Source: Blautia sp. (GTDB taxonomy: Bacteria; Bacillota; Clostridia; Lachnospirales; Lachnospiraceae). From it: a DNA stretch of 48,797 bases. The position numbers and the translations under genes were made by a program. The notes under the pieces are model-generated. The model was not told where the DNA came from. It saw only the letters and a program-made list of their open reading frames with translations, and ran no database searches. Position 1 is the stretch's first letter. Every line of letters starts with the position of its first letter. This document shows positions 1-8,720 of the stretch, one piece after another. The stretch is taken from positions 1 through 48,797 of the forward strand of contig JALEHU010000126.1 of the NCBI GenBank assembly GCA_022770365.1. Reading direction: 5' to 3'.

Positions 1-75
1 TTCGCACACAAAAGATGGTAATTTATAGATATGTTGATACGGAACTATTTATTTTAAGAAAGGAGTATTTACAAA

Positions 76-1389
76 ATGAAAAGAAAAGTAGTCAGTATTT
101 TATTAACAGGAGCTATGCTGGTTTCTATGCCGGCAGCACAGATATTTGCGGAAGAGGCTGAAGGCGGCGAGCAGACCGTTGTCAGAGTACAGTCCTGGAA
201 TCCGGGAGAAGATCCGTACCGTGATGAGATGATCGCCATGTTTGAAGAGGAACATCCGGATATTAAAATTGAATACACATTTATGCCTTATACCGATCAT
301 GTGGAAAAACTGAAAGTTGATCTTTCTGCAGGGGATGCAGCGGATGTATTCGGTGTACAGACTGGCGCAATGTACAATGAATTCCGTGATTTTGAGGAAG
401 ACCTGACACCATATATGGTGGAAGAATATGGAGAAGACTGGTTATCCAACTACAATGAATATGCTATGTCGCTTCTCAAGGGAGCAGATGACAAATACTA
501 TGCAATGCCTCTTGGACTGAGCTATGCAGGATATATCTGGGCAAATATGTCCTACTTTAAAAAATATGACCTGGCATTACCGACAAATTATGAAGAATTA
601 AAGGCTGTATGCCAGACCTTCCGTGACAACGGAGAATATCCTCTGGTAATCGGTGCAAAAGATTCCTGGATCAACATTGATATGTGGATGAACATTGCCG
701 GAGATGTCAATGCAGAAAAACTGTATTCTGCAATTGAAGGAGAAACTCCGTTTACCGATGAAGACCTTGTTCAGTCATTTGCAATCTGGCAGAACTGCTT
801 CAAGGATGGTATTTTCCAGGATGGAGCGCTCGGTGTAGGAATGTATTCTGATTCCACAGATATGTATCAGAAGGAAGGTTCTATACCGATGATCACCAAC
901 GGTTCCTGGGCACTGGGTGCATATATGGATGGTGATGAGCAGAGCCAGGCGGTATATAATGGTGAAGGTTCTGATCATGAAGTGTTCCTGCTTGACTGGA
1001 ACGGTGACGGACAGATCGCACACTGTGCAGAGGCAATTGATGTTTCCTTTGCTATCAATAATCAGTCTGAGGTAAAAGATGCTGCATGGACATTTGTAGA
1101 CTGGATGATCAACAAAGGTGCTGATTTCCTGATCAACGGACATCTGCAGTATATGCCGGCTCGCAACGATATGGAACTGAGTGTGGAAGGCCTGAATGAA
1201 GATGGTATGGCTAATATGAACTATGTGGTTGAACAGGGCAAAAACAATGTCGGCGGATACAGAGAAATGGCATATGCAGAACTGAAAGAAGTCATTATCA
1301 ACGAGCTTACAGAACTTGCACTGGAAAGTGTAACACCGGAAGAAGCAGCACAGATTATTGAAGATGCTTCTCAGGCACAGGAAAGATAG
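76..1389 (+). CDS. Carbohydrate ABC transporter substrate-binding protein
   Basis: This is an extracellular solute-binding protein of the family 1 carbohydrate type, 437 aa. It would capture a sugar or oligosaccharide outside the cell and deliver it to the two permeases that follow. A good ribosome-binding site (aaaggag) lies about ten bases before the ATG. Residues 1-25 form a signal peptide (MKRK, hydrophobic core, then an Ala-rich end). The mature part begins with the usual pattern of a beta strand followed by an acidic segment (WNPGEDPYRDEM). No cysteine occurs in the signal region, so there is no lipobox, which is odd for a binding protein of a Gram-positive. The substrate cannot be read from the sequence. 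A terminator-like hairpin follows it, so this gene is probably expressed more strongly than the permeases. Confidence 0.9.
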   Translation: MKRKVVSILLTGAMLVSMPAAQIFAEEAEGGEQTVVRVQSWNPGEDPYRDEMIAMFEEEHPDIKIEYTFMPYTDHVEKLKVDLSAGDAADVFGVQTGAMYNEFRDFEEDLTPYMVEEYGEDWLSNYNEYAMSLLKGADDKYYAMPLGLSYAGYIWANMSYFKKYDLALPTNYEELKAVCQTFRDNGEYPLVIGAKDSWINIDMWMNIAGDVNAEKLYSAIEGETPFTDEDLVQSFAIWQNCFKDGIFQDGALGVGMYSDSTDMYQKEGSIPMITNGSWALGAYMDGDEQSQAVYNGEGSDHEVFLLDWNGDGQIAHCAEAIDVSFAINNQSEVKDAAWTFVDWMINKGADFLINGHLQYMPARNDMELSVEGLNEDGMANMNYVVEQGKNNVGGYREMAYAELKEVIINELTELALESVTPEEAAQIIEDASQAQER

Positions 1390-1402
1390 TGATACTGATA
1401 CG

Positions 1403-1436
1403 AAAGGCTGTCTGACACCGGCAGCCTTTTGTTTTT
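1403..1436 (+). terminator. Intrinsic terminator or attenuator after the binding-protein gene
   Basis: An 8-bp perfect stem (AAAGGCTG / CAGCCTTT) is followed by GTTTTT. It lies between the binding protein and its permeases, a common place for partial termination that keeps the binding protein in excess. Confidence 0.65.
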
Positions 1437-1445
1437 GACAACAGC

Positions 1446-1480
1446 TTCACGCACCGGCAGGCGGTTCTGCCGGTGGTGAA
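1446..1480 (+). repeat. Intercistronic hairpin next to the permease ribosome-binding site
   Basis: CACCGGCA and TGCCGGTG form a perfect 8-bp stem around an 8-base loop. The stem extends by TTCAC/GTGAA with one bulged G. It ends exactly where the AGGGGGAGG ribosome-binding site of the next gene begins. It may protect the upstream mRNA end or limit permease translation; this is inference. Confidence 0.5.
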
Positions 1481-1496
1481 AAGGGGGAGGACCGAT

Positions 1497-2399
1497 ATGC
1501 TCTTAAACCGCAGAAAAAAAGACAGTCTGACCAGTTTCTTATTTGTTGTTCCGCTTCTGGTTCTGTTTCTGATATTTTTTGCCTATCCGATCATCTATAA
1601 CATTATTATCAGTTTTTATGATTGGAACGGCGTCAGCCTGACGAAGACCTTCAGCGGATTTGATAATTACAAAAAACTTCTGGCAGATCCGGTTATGTGG
1701 AAATGTTTTAAGAACTTTTTCTGGATCGCAGTTTCCACAACTTTAATTCAGTCAGCATTGGGAATTATTCTTGCATCTTTTTTTATCAGGAAAATCAGAT
1801 TATCCGGATTTTACAGAATTCTGTTTTATCTTCCGGCAATTTGTACAACAACCATTGTAGGAACTGTATTTTCAAAAATATTTGAAACAAACCGCGGCTA
1901 TCTGAATGTGATGCTGAGAGCCATTCATCTGGATTTTCTCTGTCAGCCGTGGCTGGCAACACCGAAGACGGTAATGGCATGTCTGATCTTCGTGAATATA
2001 TGGCAGTGGACAGGTTACAGTATGCTGATGTATTACACAAACATGCTGAACATTCCGCAGGATCTCTATGAGTCGGCAACCATTGACGGTGCCGGAAGTT
2101 TTAAACAGTTTATTTATATTACGTTTCCGCTGCTGAAGGGAACGCATATTACCCTGATTCTTCTGGATATTCTCGGGGCTTTGAAGTTCTTCGATCTTTC
2201 TTATGTACTGACAAAGGGCGGACCGGCTCATGCAACAGAAACATTTTCCACGTATATTTATACGAAATCGTTTAATACCTTTAAACAGGGAGAAGCATCT
2301 ACTATTGTAGTATTTATGTTTATCATTGCAATGGTTCTGACTGTTTTGCAGCTCAGATTCTATTATAAAAATGAGAAAGAGGAGATGAACGGCCGATGA
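1497..2399 (+). CDS. Sugar ABC transporter permease, first subunit (MalF/UgpA type)
   Basis: This is a membrane subunit of a carbohydrate ABC importer, 300 aa with about six membrane segments. The start is placed at the ATG lying six bases after AGGGGGAGG; an in-frame GTG 24 bases upstream sits before that ribosome-binding site and is less likely. The first membrane segment (FLFVVPLLVLFLIFFAYPII) and the cytoplasmic EAA loop (ESATIDGAGSFKQF, near residue 195) are typical of the family. The EAA loop contacts the ATPase. No ATPase gene is present in this operon, so a shared MsmK-type ATPase encoded elsewhere probably energises it. The gene overlaps the next permease by four bases. Confidence 0.9.
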   Translation: MLLNRRKKDSLTSFLFVVPLLVLFLIFFAYPIIYNIIISFYDWNGVSLTKTFSGFDNYKKLLADPVMWKCFKNFFWIAVSTTLIQSALGIILASFFIRKIRLSGFYRILFYLPAICTTTIVGTVFSKIFETNRGYLNVMLRAIHLDFLCQPWLATPKTVMACLIFVNIWQWTGYSMLMYYTNMLNIPQDLYESATIDGAGSFKQFIYITFPLLKGTHITLILLDILGALKFFDLSYVLTKGGPAHATETFSTYIYTKSFNTFKQGEASTIVVFMFIIAMVLTVLQLRFYYKNEKEEMNGR

Positions 2400-3190
2400 A
2401 AAATTCTTTGCCTTACAGAATTATTACACAGATCATATGTCTCATTGTGCTGGTCATTGTGATGTTTCCATTATGCCTGATGATTGAAAAATCCTTTGCA
2501 GTAAACGGTTTTGGAAATTATGTGAAAGTATTTGAATACTTTAATCTGATTCCGAATGTGATCACCAGTATTATCGTAGTGGGAGGCACGCTTCTGGTAG
2601 TCGGAGTGGTTGTTTCCATGGCATCTTTTGCTTTTTCGAAACTGCATTTTCCGGGGAAAAGAGCTGTTTATTATCTGCTTCTTACAGGGATGATGATTCC
2701 CACATCCGCACTGATTTTCCCATTGTATCAGATTGTACGGGGGCTTCAGCTGAACAATACCGGATGGTCATTGATTTTTCCTTATGCAACAGCCAGCGCA
2801 TGTTTTAATCTGATGATACTGACAAATTACTATAATGCACTTCCGGATGAATTGATTGATGCAGCCAGAATAGACGGTGCAGGAAAATGGAAAACATTCC
2901 GGATGATCATGCTTCCAATCGCAAAACCGGGACTTGTATTTATTCTGATTCAGACGTTCCTGACGTCCTGGAATGAACTGCAGATGGCCATGATCTTTAT
3001 TAATGATACTTCCAAACAGCCAATGTCTGTTGTGCCGCTGCGTTTTGCCCAGACAACAACAAGTACAGGCTTTACGATCAACAATTTGTTTGCAGCCTGC
3101 ATTATCTGTCTGTTCCCGATTGCTGTATTCTATACGCTTGCATCCAGACAATTGATGGAGGGTCTGACAGCAGGGGCAGTTAAAGGATAA
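2396..3190 (+). CDS. Sugar ABC transporter permease, second subunit (MalG/UgpE type)
   Basis: This is the partner permease, 264 aa with about six membrane helices. It starts in an ATGA overlap with the stop of the first permease, preceded by gaaagaggag inside that gene, so the two are translationally coupled. The EAA motif reads DAARIDGAGKWKTF, as in MalG-type subunits. The protein ends GLTAGAVKG, the usual C-terminus of this subfamily. It is short at the N-terminus compared with the typical 270-290 aa, with the first membrane helix starting almost at once. It should form a heterodimer with the preceding permease. Confidence 0.9.
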   Translation: MKNSLPYRIITQIICLIVLVIVMFPLCLMIEKSFAVNGFGNYVKVFEYFNLIPNVITSIIVVGGTLLVVGVVVSMASFAFSKLHFPGKRAVYYLLLTGMMIPTSALIFPLYQIVRGLQLNNTGWSLIFPYATASACFNLMILTNYYNALPDELIDAARIDGAGKWKTFRMIMLPIAKPGLVFILIQTFLTSWNELQMAMIFINDTSKQPMSVVPLRFAQTTTSTGFTINNLFAACIICLFPIAVFYTLASRQLMEGLTAGAVKG

Positions 3191-3195
3191 TATTT

Positions 3196-5076
3196 ATGAA
3201 CAAAAATGCTTCGTATAAAAAAAGCAGTATTGCCAAAAGAATCAGTTTTACAAATATCATTATATTTCTGTTTGTGTCACTGCTCAGTATCCTGGGTACA
3301 CTTCAGCTGAATATTCAGTATCATGTCAGCAGAGATGCAAAAATGATGGATGTTTATATTTCCAATACACTGAATTCTGTGGATAATAAACTCAAGGATA
3401 TGGGAAGGGTCTCACTGATTGCGTTTTCAGACAATAAAGTGCAGCAAATCCTCAAAGGATCCGGTTATACATACAAAGAAGAACTGGCGAATGAAGAATA
3501 TCTGAAAAATTTGTATTCTTCGCTGATTTCCATTCGGGATGATATTAAGGGGATTTATATTTTTAATAACGAAACCATGGTCTTTTTCCGTGATTCCGCT
3601 TCTCCTTCTCTTGGATTGGAAAGAAATGTTGATGAGTTTTTTCAGGAAGTAAAAAGTAATGCTGATTTTGAAACAAACATTTCAGGATGTCATTTATATA
3701 TGGATGGATTTCCGGAGGGCTTTCGGTATTCGGATACATATAAAAATGATATTTTCCAGAGAAATAATATTTATCTGGTGAGACCGATACGAAGTTTTTC
3801 TCCTTATGAAATTATCGGATATATTGCACTTCGGACACCAATCCGAAAGATGAAAGATATATGTGATGAATATCTGGAAAAAGATATTTCCTATATCATT
3901 GCAGATGAAAATAATCGTATTGTCTGCTGCTCAGATGAGAATACGATTGGTGAGAGTCTGTCTGAATATGATTCGGATCTTATGGCAGAAATTACAGCCT
4001 CAAAAGGTTCTTTCAGTACAACAATGGATGACAGAAAATATCTGTGTTCCTATCAGAAATCAAACTACAGTAATATGCTTCTGATAACAATGAAAACATA
4101 TTCCTCGATTTTTGGTGAGATAAAGGAACTGCTGATCTGGTGTGTTCTTCTCGCTATTTTGTGTTCTGTTATTGTTCTGATCAGTGTTTCAAAAATGACC
4201 AGGAAAAATCTGAAACGTCTTGTTGATTTTTCTGTGGAAGTTGAGAATTTTCAGCCGGATGACCTGACGAACTATTATGAAATCTATCAGATGGATGAAG
4301 TGGGTATTCTGAAAAATTCATTTAATAAAATGATTGACCGCATCAATAAGCTGGTCATTTCGGAATATCGCGCGCGTGATCAGCTGCAGAAAGTGGAAAT
4401 CTCTGAACAGAAAATGGCGATGCTTTATCTGAAACAGCAGATAAATCCTCATTTTCTTTACAATACTCTGGATATGATACGATTGAAAGCAGCTATAAAT
4501 GGAGATGCAGAAGTTTCTGAAATGCTGATGAAACTGGTGAAATTTTATCGCCTGAGTACCCGTGTGCATTCATCCATGGTGACAGTAAAAGAAGAAGTGG
4601 AAATGCTGGATGCCTACATGAGTCTGATGTGTTACCGGTATTCGGAACTGAACTATCAGACAGAGATTTCGGAAGAGGTTCTGGGGCTGGAAATCCCGAA
4701 TTTTACCCTGCAGCCGCTTCTTGAAAACAGTTTGATGCATGGTTTGAAGGATCGGCGATATTGCGGAACAATCACTTTGAAAATATTCAAAGAGCGGGCG
4801 GAAGAACAGGTGCTTTCCATCTGGATTATTGATGACGGAGTTGGAATTTCTCAGGAAAAACTTGACGAACTGAATGGTTACAGCGATGAAAATGCCGAGA
4901 GTATCTATCGGACACAGTTCGAGGTTCAGGGGGAAGCGACGCATCTGGGAGTGGTGAATGTGATCAGCCGTCTGAAGCTTTATTATCAGGATAACTGCAG
5001 CATCCGTTACTCGAAAAATGAAACAGGCGGTACCAGTGTCAATATTCAGGTTAAGTTGGAAAGTGATGAAAAATGA
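3196..5076 (+). CDS. Two-component sensor histidine kinase (LytS/YesM type)
   Basis: This is a membrane sensor kinase of 626 aa. Membrane helices lie at about residues 19-38 and 311-332, with a roughly 270-residue extracellular sensing domain (Cache-like) between them. A HAMP linker (about 333-390) follows, then the His_kinase core with QQINPHFLYNTLD, where H419 is the expected phosphorylated histidine. A HATPase region has its N-box near LQPLLENSLMHGL. This domain order is that of YesM-type kinases, which sit beside sugar ABC operons and pair with AraC-type response regulators. The response regulator overlaps its 3' end by four bases. It probably senses the sugar, or the loaded binding protein, at the cell surface and controls the preceding transporter; that target is inference from position. 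Confidence 0.92.
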   Translation: MNKNASYKKSSIAKRISFTNIIIFLFVSLLSILGTLQLNIQYHVSRDAKMMDVYISNTLNSVDNKLKDMGRVSLIAFSDNKVQQILKGSGYTYKEELANEEYLKNLYSSLISIRDDIKGIYIFNNETMVFFRDSASPSLGLERNVDEFFQEVKSNADFETNISGCHLYMDGFPEGFRYSDTYKNDIFQRNNIYLVRPIRSFSPYEIIGYIALRTPIRKMKDICDEYLEKDISYIIADENNRIVCCSDENTIGESLSEYDSDLMAEITASKGSFSTTMDDRKYLCSYQKSNYSNMLLITMKTYSSIFGEIKELLIWCVLLAILCSVIVLISVSKMTRKNLKRLVDFSVEVENFQPDDLTNYYEIYQMDEVGILKNSFNKMIDRINKLVISEYRARDQLQKVEISEQKMAMLYLKQQINPHFLYNTLDMIRLKAAINGDAEVSEMLMKLVKFYRLSTRVHSSMVTVKEEVEMLDAYMSLMCYRYSELNYQTEISEEVLGLEIPNFTLQPLLENSLMHGLKDRRYCGTITLKIFKERAEEQVLSIWIIDDGVGISQEKLDELNGYSDENAESIYRTQFEVQGEATHLGVVNVISRLKLYYQDNCSIRYSKNETGGTSVNIQVKLESDEK

Positions 5077-5801
5077 ATTTATGCAGAGTGCTTTTGGTAG
5101 ATGACGAGGCAATGATACTGGAGGGCTATCAGAAAGTATTTGACTGGAAGCAATACCAGTGTGAGATCGTCGGTACAGCCATGGATGGAGAAGAAGCAGT
5201 AATAAAAGCCGGAGAATTACAGCCCGATATCGTGATCATGGATATCAATCTTCCGAAACTGAACGGGCTGGAAGCCATCAGGGAAATCCAGAATCAGGCG
5301 GAAGAGGGATGCCAGATTTATGTGGTAGTTGTGACCGGATATGATGATTTTTCTTATTGCAGAGAAGCATTGAGACTGAGGGTTTCAGATTTTATTTTAA
5401 AACCCATTGATTTTGAAAGTTTTGTACCGGTGATCAGAGGCCTGGTGGAAAAAGTGATGAGCAATCCTCGTCGAAGACTGTCTGTATCCGGAACGCTGGG
5501 GAAAATCATCACATGCATGGAAGAAAATCTGGAAGAGAAAAATGTCAGTCTGACTCTGCTGGCGGAACAGATGGAGATGAATCCGGCTTATATCAGCCAG
5601 TTATTTAAGAAGGAACTGGGCATCGGTTATCATGCATATCTGAATGAGATGCGTGTGGAGCGGGCTAAAAAATACCTTACGGAAAGCGATGAATCCGTGA
5701 CTGTGATCGCAGAAAAAGTGGGATTTGGCGATTACCGTGTTTTTACTAAAGTATTTAAAAGTATTGTGGGGGAAACACCTTCGCAGTTTCGGAAACGATA
5801 G
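5073..5801 (+). CDS. Response regulator with AraC-type DNA-binding domain (YesN type)
   Basis: This is the cytoplasmic partner of the preceding kinase, 242 aa. The receiver domain covers about residues 1-120. It has the acidic pair D10-D11, the phosphate acceptor D57 in IVIMDINLPKLNG, a threonine in VVVTGYDDF and the lysine in FILKPIDF. An AraC/XylS domain with two helix-turn-helix units occupies about 145-242 (LAEQMEMNPAYISQLFKKEL, then VTVIAEKVGFGDYRVFTKVF). It is shorter than many YesN proteins because the linker between the domains is minimal. The ATGA overlap with the kinase gene indicates coupled translation. It probably activates the sugar transport operon of which it is part. Confidence 0.92.
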   Translation: MNLCRVLLVDDEAMILEGYQKVFDWKQYQCEIVGTAMDGEEAVIKAGELQPDIVIMDINLPKLNGLEAIREIQNQAEEGCQIYVVVVTGYDDFSYCREALRLRVSDFILKPIDFESFVPVIRGLVEKVMSNPRRRLSVSGTLGKIITCMEENLEEKNVSLTLLAEQMEMNPAYISQLFKKELGIGYHAYLNEMRVERAKKYLTESDESVTVIAEKVGFGDYRVFTKVFKSIVGETPSQFRKR

Positions 5802-5910
5802 TATTGCAGAGATACGATCTTTGCAGATGAGGGAAAAAGATATTGTGAAAATAAACTTTTCACAGATGAGAAAAATAAAATTCCAGATAAGGAAAACGGG
5901 AGGCAAAACT

Positions 5911-7470
5911 ATGATTTTAAAGTATGAAGAATTCAGAGACAAAATGACAGGATGCTGGGTCGGCAAGAATGTGGGAGGTGTGCTTGGTGCTCCGTTTGAG
6001 TGTACACGTTCCATTCCGAATGTAGATTTTTACATTCAGGATCTTACTATGGGACCGCCTGCCAATGATGACCTGGACCTACAGATCGTATGGCTGGCAG
6101 CAGTGGAACGTTACGGAAGAAATGTAAATGCATCGATTTTGGGTGAATACTGGCTTTCCTATGTAATCCCCAACTGGGTGGAATATGGTACGGGGAAAGC
6201 AAACCTGAAAGCCGGACTGGTACCTCCGATGAGTGGAGAAGTGGATAATACCTATAAGGACAGCAATGGATGCTGGATCCGTTCCGAGGTCTGGGCATGC
6301 CTGGCACCGGGACATCCGGAGATTGCAACCAGATATGCATATGAAGATGCCATCGTAGATCATGCAGGCGAGGGAATGTACGGGGAAATCTTTACGGCTG
6401 CTCTTCAGAGTGCCGCATTTGTGGAAAGTGACCGGGAAAAACTGGTGGAGATCGGTCTTTCCTATATCCCGGAAGACAGTATGATGGCCAAAGCAATCCG
6501 CAAAGCAGTGGAATGCTATCATAATCATGTGGATTATCTGGAAGCAAGAAAGTTGATTCACAATACAGCTCCCGGTACTTTTGGAATCCAGGGAAAGAAA
6601 CTCAGTGAAATTCCGGAAAAAGACAATGAAGGAATGGAGATTGGTGCACCGGGATTTGATGCTCCTGAAAATGTGGCATTTGTGGTACTTGGTCTGCTGT
6701 ACGGGGAAGGTGATTTCGGAAAGAGCCTGATCTATGCCAATAACTGCGGGGAAGATACAGACTGTACCTGTGCAACTCTGGGAGCACTGCTGGGAATCAT
6801 TTATGGTGCATCCGGACTGCCGGAGAAATGGACCAGCCCGTTAAATGACAAGATCGTGACTATGTGCATTGATAAGACCAGCCGTGGAATCTGGGTACCG
6901 GATACGGCTACCGAACTTGCGGAACGTATTCTGCGTGATGTTCCGGGCTTCCTGGGGCAGGATCTCTGTGATGTATTTGCACCGGGCGGCATGGAAATTC
7001 AGTGCCTCGAGGGCGAGGAACTGTTCTGCAGCAAAACCACGGATTATCTTCCGAGAATCAATGGAAACGGCATATCAGAAGAACTGCCGATCCGTGATCT
7101 TTGTGCCCTTCCATCCTATGTTGCAAGATATCAGTTCCCGGCATTCAGTGTGATGATCGATTATGAGGATTCGGTATTCTTCAAACGCGGAGAGACCAGA
7201 AAATTCAAGGTGAAAGTTGTGAATTCCAATACCATGAGGGAACAGCAGTGGGTCAGGATCAAACTGTATCTTCCGGATGGCGTGGAAGCAGTGGGAGCCT
7301 GTGTTGCAGAGCTTCCGCTGAATAATCTGTATCTGGCCTGCGCGGAGAAAGAATTTGAACTCAATACAGAAGCATTTACGGAGAGCCGCCTGGAACTGAT
7401 CGTGGATATTTCTCTGACAGGAAGACATTCCAGCGGACCGGTGAAGGTGGTTCTGTTCGCGGGTAATTAA
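5911..7470 (+). CDS. ADP-ribosylglycohydrolase-fold enzyme in a sugar operon
   Basis: This 519-aa protein belongs to the ADP-ribosylglycohydrolase (DraG/ARH) family, whose dinuclear Mg site hydrolyses ribosyl N- or O-glycosidic bonds. The start is the ATG eight bases after GGGAGG; a longer open frame upstream overlaps the regulator gene and lacks a ribosome-binding site. Visible family marks are the Gly-rich N-terminus (GCWVGKNVGGVLGAPFE), the first acidic motif N52-D53-D54 (Thr-Asp-Asp in classical members) and the second, G280-E-D-T-D284-C-T, close to the usual GGDTDT. The catalytic fold ends near residue 360. The last ~120 residues look like a beta-sandwich. Association with an importer and a sugar kinase suggests it splits an imported riboside or similar glycoside. 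That role is inferred, and protein de-ADP-ribosylation is not excluded. Confidence 0.8.
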   Translation: MILKYEEFRDKMTGCWVGKNVGGVLGAPFECTRSIPNVDFYIQDLTMGPPANDDLDLQIVWLAAVERYGRNVNASILGEYWLSYVIPNWVEYGTGKANLKAGLVPPMSGEVDNTYKDSNGCWIRSEVWACLAPGHPEIATRYAYEDAIVDHAGEGMYGEIFTAALQSAAFVESDREKLVEIGLSYIPEDSMMAKAIRKAVECYHNHVDYLEARKLIHNTAPGTFGIQGKKLSEIPEKDNEGMEIGAPGFDAPENVAFVVLGLLYGEGDFGKSLIYANNCGEDTDCTCATLGALLGIIYGASGLPEKWTSPLNDKIVTMCIDKTSRGIWVPDTATELAERILRDVPGFLGQDLCDVFAPGGMEIQCLEGEELFCSKTTDYLPRINGNGISEELPIRDLCALPSYVARYQFPAFSVMIDYEDSVFFKRGETRKFKVKVVNSNTMREQQWVRIKLYLPDGVEAVGACVAELPLNNLYLACAEKEFELNTEAFTESRLELIVDISLTGRHSSGPVKVVLFAGN

Positions 7471-7495
7471 TGGATTGGATATGAAGGAATGGACG

Positions 7496-7519
7496 AAGCT
7501 GCACCTTTGTGTGCAGCTT
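7496..7519 (+). terminator. Terminator-like hairpin between the glycohydrolase and ROK genes
   Basis: A perfect 9-bp inverted repeat (AAGCTGCAC / GTGCAGCTT) with a 6-base loop is followed by TGTTTG. The T-tract is weak, so partial termination or an mRNA-stabilising role is more likely than full termination. Confidence 0.45.
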
Positions 7520-7594
7520 TGTTTGAATTTGGACAGGGTGCTGTCTGTTTTGAAGAATTTGATTCTGATATTGCGGAACACAGGGAGGGACACA

Positions 7595-8557
7595 ATGGAA
7601 CGGGGATGCGTTGGAATTGATATTGGAGGAACATCTGTTAAGCTGGGAATGTTTGATGAGGAAGGAACATTGCTTGAAAAATGGAGCATTCCAACAAACA
7701 GAAATCAAAATGGTGCAGAGATTATTCCGGATATTGCAGCATCTGTGAGCCGGAAACTGAATCAGCTGGAAGTAAATCCGGCACATCTGACAGGAATCGG
7801 CGTCGGTGTTCCGGGGCAGGTATCAGAAGATGGAATGGTATTGCTGGCGGAGAATCTCGGATGGAAAAATGTTCCGCTTATGAGAGAACTTTCAGAACGG
7901 ACAGGTCTCCCTGTCTGTGCAGAAAATGATGCGAATCTGGCAGCTTTGGGAGAGTCCTGGAAAGGGAGTGCCGGACATTGCCACAGTATGATGTTTGTTA
8001 CTCTGGGAACGGGAATCGGCTGCGGAATCGTAGTAAAAGGTCAGATCCTTACCGGTGTGCATGGTGCGGCAGGTGAGATCGGGCATATGCATGCAGAAGA
8101 CCATATGCCGGAGCAATGTGTCTGCGGAAAATACGGCTGTCTGGAGCAGCTTGCGTCAGCAACGGGACTTCGGTGGATGGGAGAGCGTGCACTGGAAAGG
8201 TCGACAAAGCCTTCTTTGCTGAGAGAAGGAGAAGTGTCTGCGAAAACGATTTTTGAGGCGGCAGGAAAAGGAGATGTCCTGGCAGTACGGGTGGCGGAGC
8301 AATTCGGAAAATATCTGGGGAAAGCCCTGGCGGACTGCACCTGTGTACTGAATCCTGAGGTGATCGTGATCGGCGGAGGAGTGGCAAAAGGCGGTCAGAT
8401 TGTGCTGGACTATATCGAAAAATATTACAGACAGTATGCATATCAGCCGTTTGGAGAAACGAAGCTTAAGCTTGCGTCTCTTGGAAATGATGCCGGTATT
8501 TATGGTGCTGCGCGTCTGGCGATAACGTCTGAAAGCTTGATTAAGCAAGTACAATGA
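7595..8557 (+). CDS. ROK family sugar kinase (glucokinase-like)
   Basis: This is a 320-aa ROK-family kinase that would phosphorylate a hexose such as glucose with ATP in the cytoplasm. The start is the ATG following GGGAGGGACACA. A 40-codon upstream extension has no ribosome-binding site and crosses a hairpin, so it was discarded. The phosphate-binding motif GIDIGGTSVKLG is at the N-terminus, and the catalytic region has CAENDANLAALGE. The zinc-binding cluster EIGHMHAE...CVCGKYGCLEQ is intact, and the C-terminal adenosine motif is VIVIGGGVAKGG. There is no N-terminal helix-turn-helix, so it is an enzyme and not a NagC-type repressor. It is the last gene of the first sugar operon and would feed the released sugar into glycolysis. 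Confidence 0.88.
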   Translation: MERGCVGIDIGGTSVKLGMFDEEGTLLEKWSIPTNRNQNGAEIIPDIAASVSRKLNQLEVNPAHLTGIGVGVPGQVSEDGMVLLAENLGWKNVPLMRELSERTGLPVCAENDANLAALGESWKGSAGHCHSMMFVTLGTGIGCGIVVKGQILTGVHGAAGEIGHMHAEDHMPEQCVCGKYGCLEQLASATGLRWMGERALERSTKPSLLREGEVSAKTIFEAAGKGDVLAVRVAEQFGKYLGKALADCTCVLNPEVIVIGGGVAKGGQIVLDYIEKYYRQYAYQPFGETKLKLASLGNDAGIYGAARLAITSESLIKQVQ

Positions 8558-8645
8558 TCCGTATTTTCCGAATATTACGATGGGATGGGATCCGTCTCCC
8601 CGTACAATTCCATACATCTTATTGAAAGATCAATACGAATTACGG

Positions 8646-8674
8646 TTGAGTTTTCTTTGATACTCCGATATAAT
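8646..8674 (+). promoter_or_regulatory. Sigma-A type promoter for the Rpn-like gene
   Basis: TTGAGT and TATAAT are separated by 17 bases, about 45 bases before the start codon of the following gene. The -10 box is perfect. Confidence 0.6.
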
Positions 8675-8720
8675 GAATTTGTGCAGAATGCATTTCTGCC
8701 ATACAGATGAAGGAGTACTT

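Noticed and set aside
5725-5910. N-terminal extension of the ADP-ribosylglycohydrolase
   Set aside because: It overlaps the response regulator gene and lacks a ribosome-binding site, while GGGAGG precedes the internal ATG.
7475-7594. 40-codon extension of the ROK kinase
   Set aside because: It contains a hairpin and no ribosome-binding site; the ROK motif begins right after the internal ATG.
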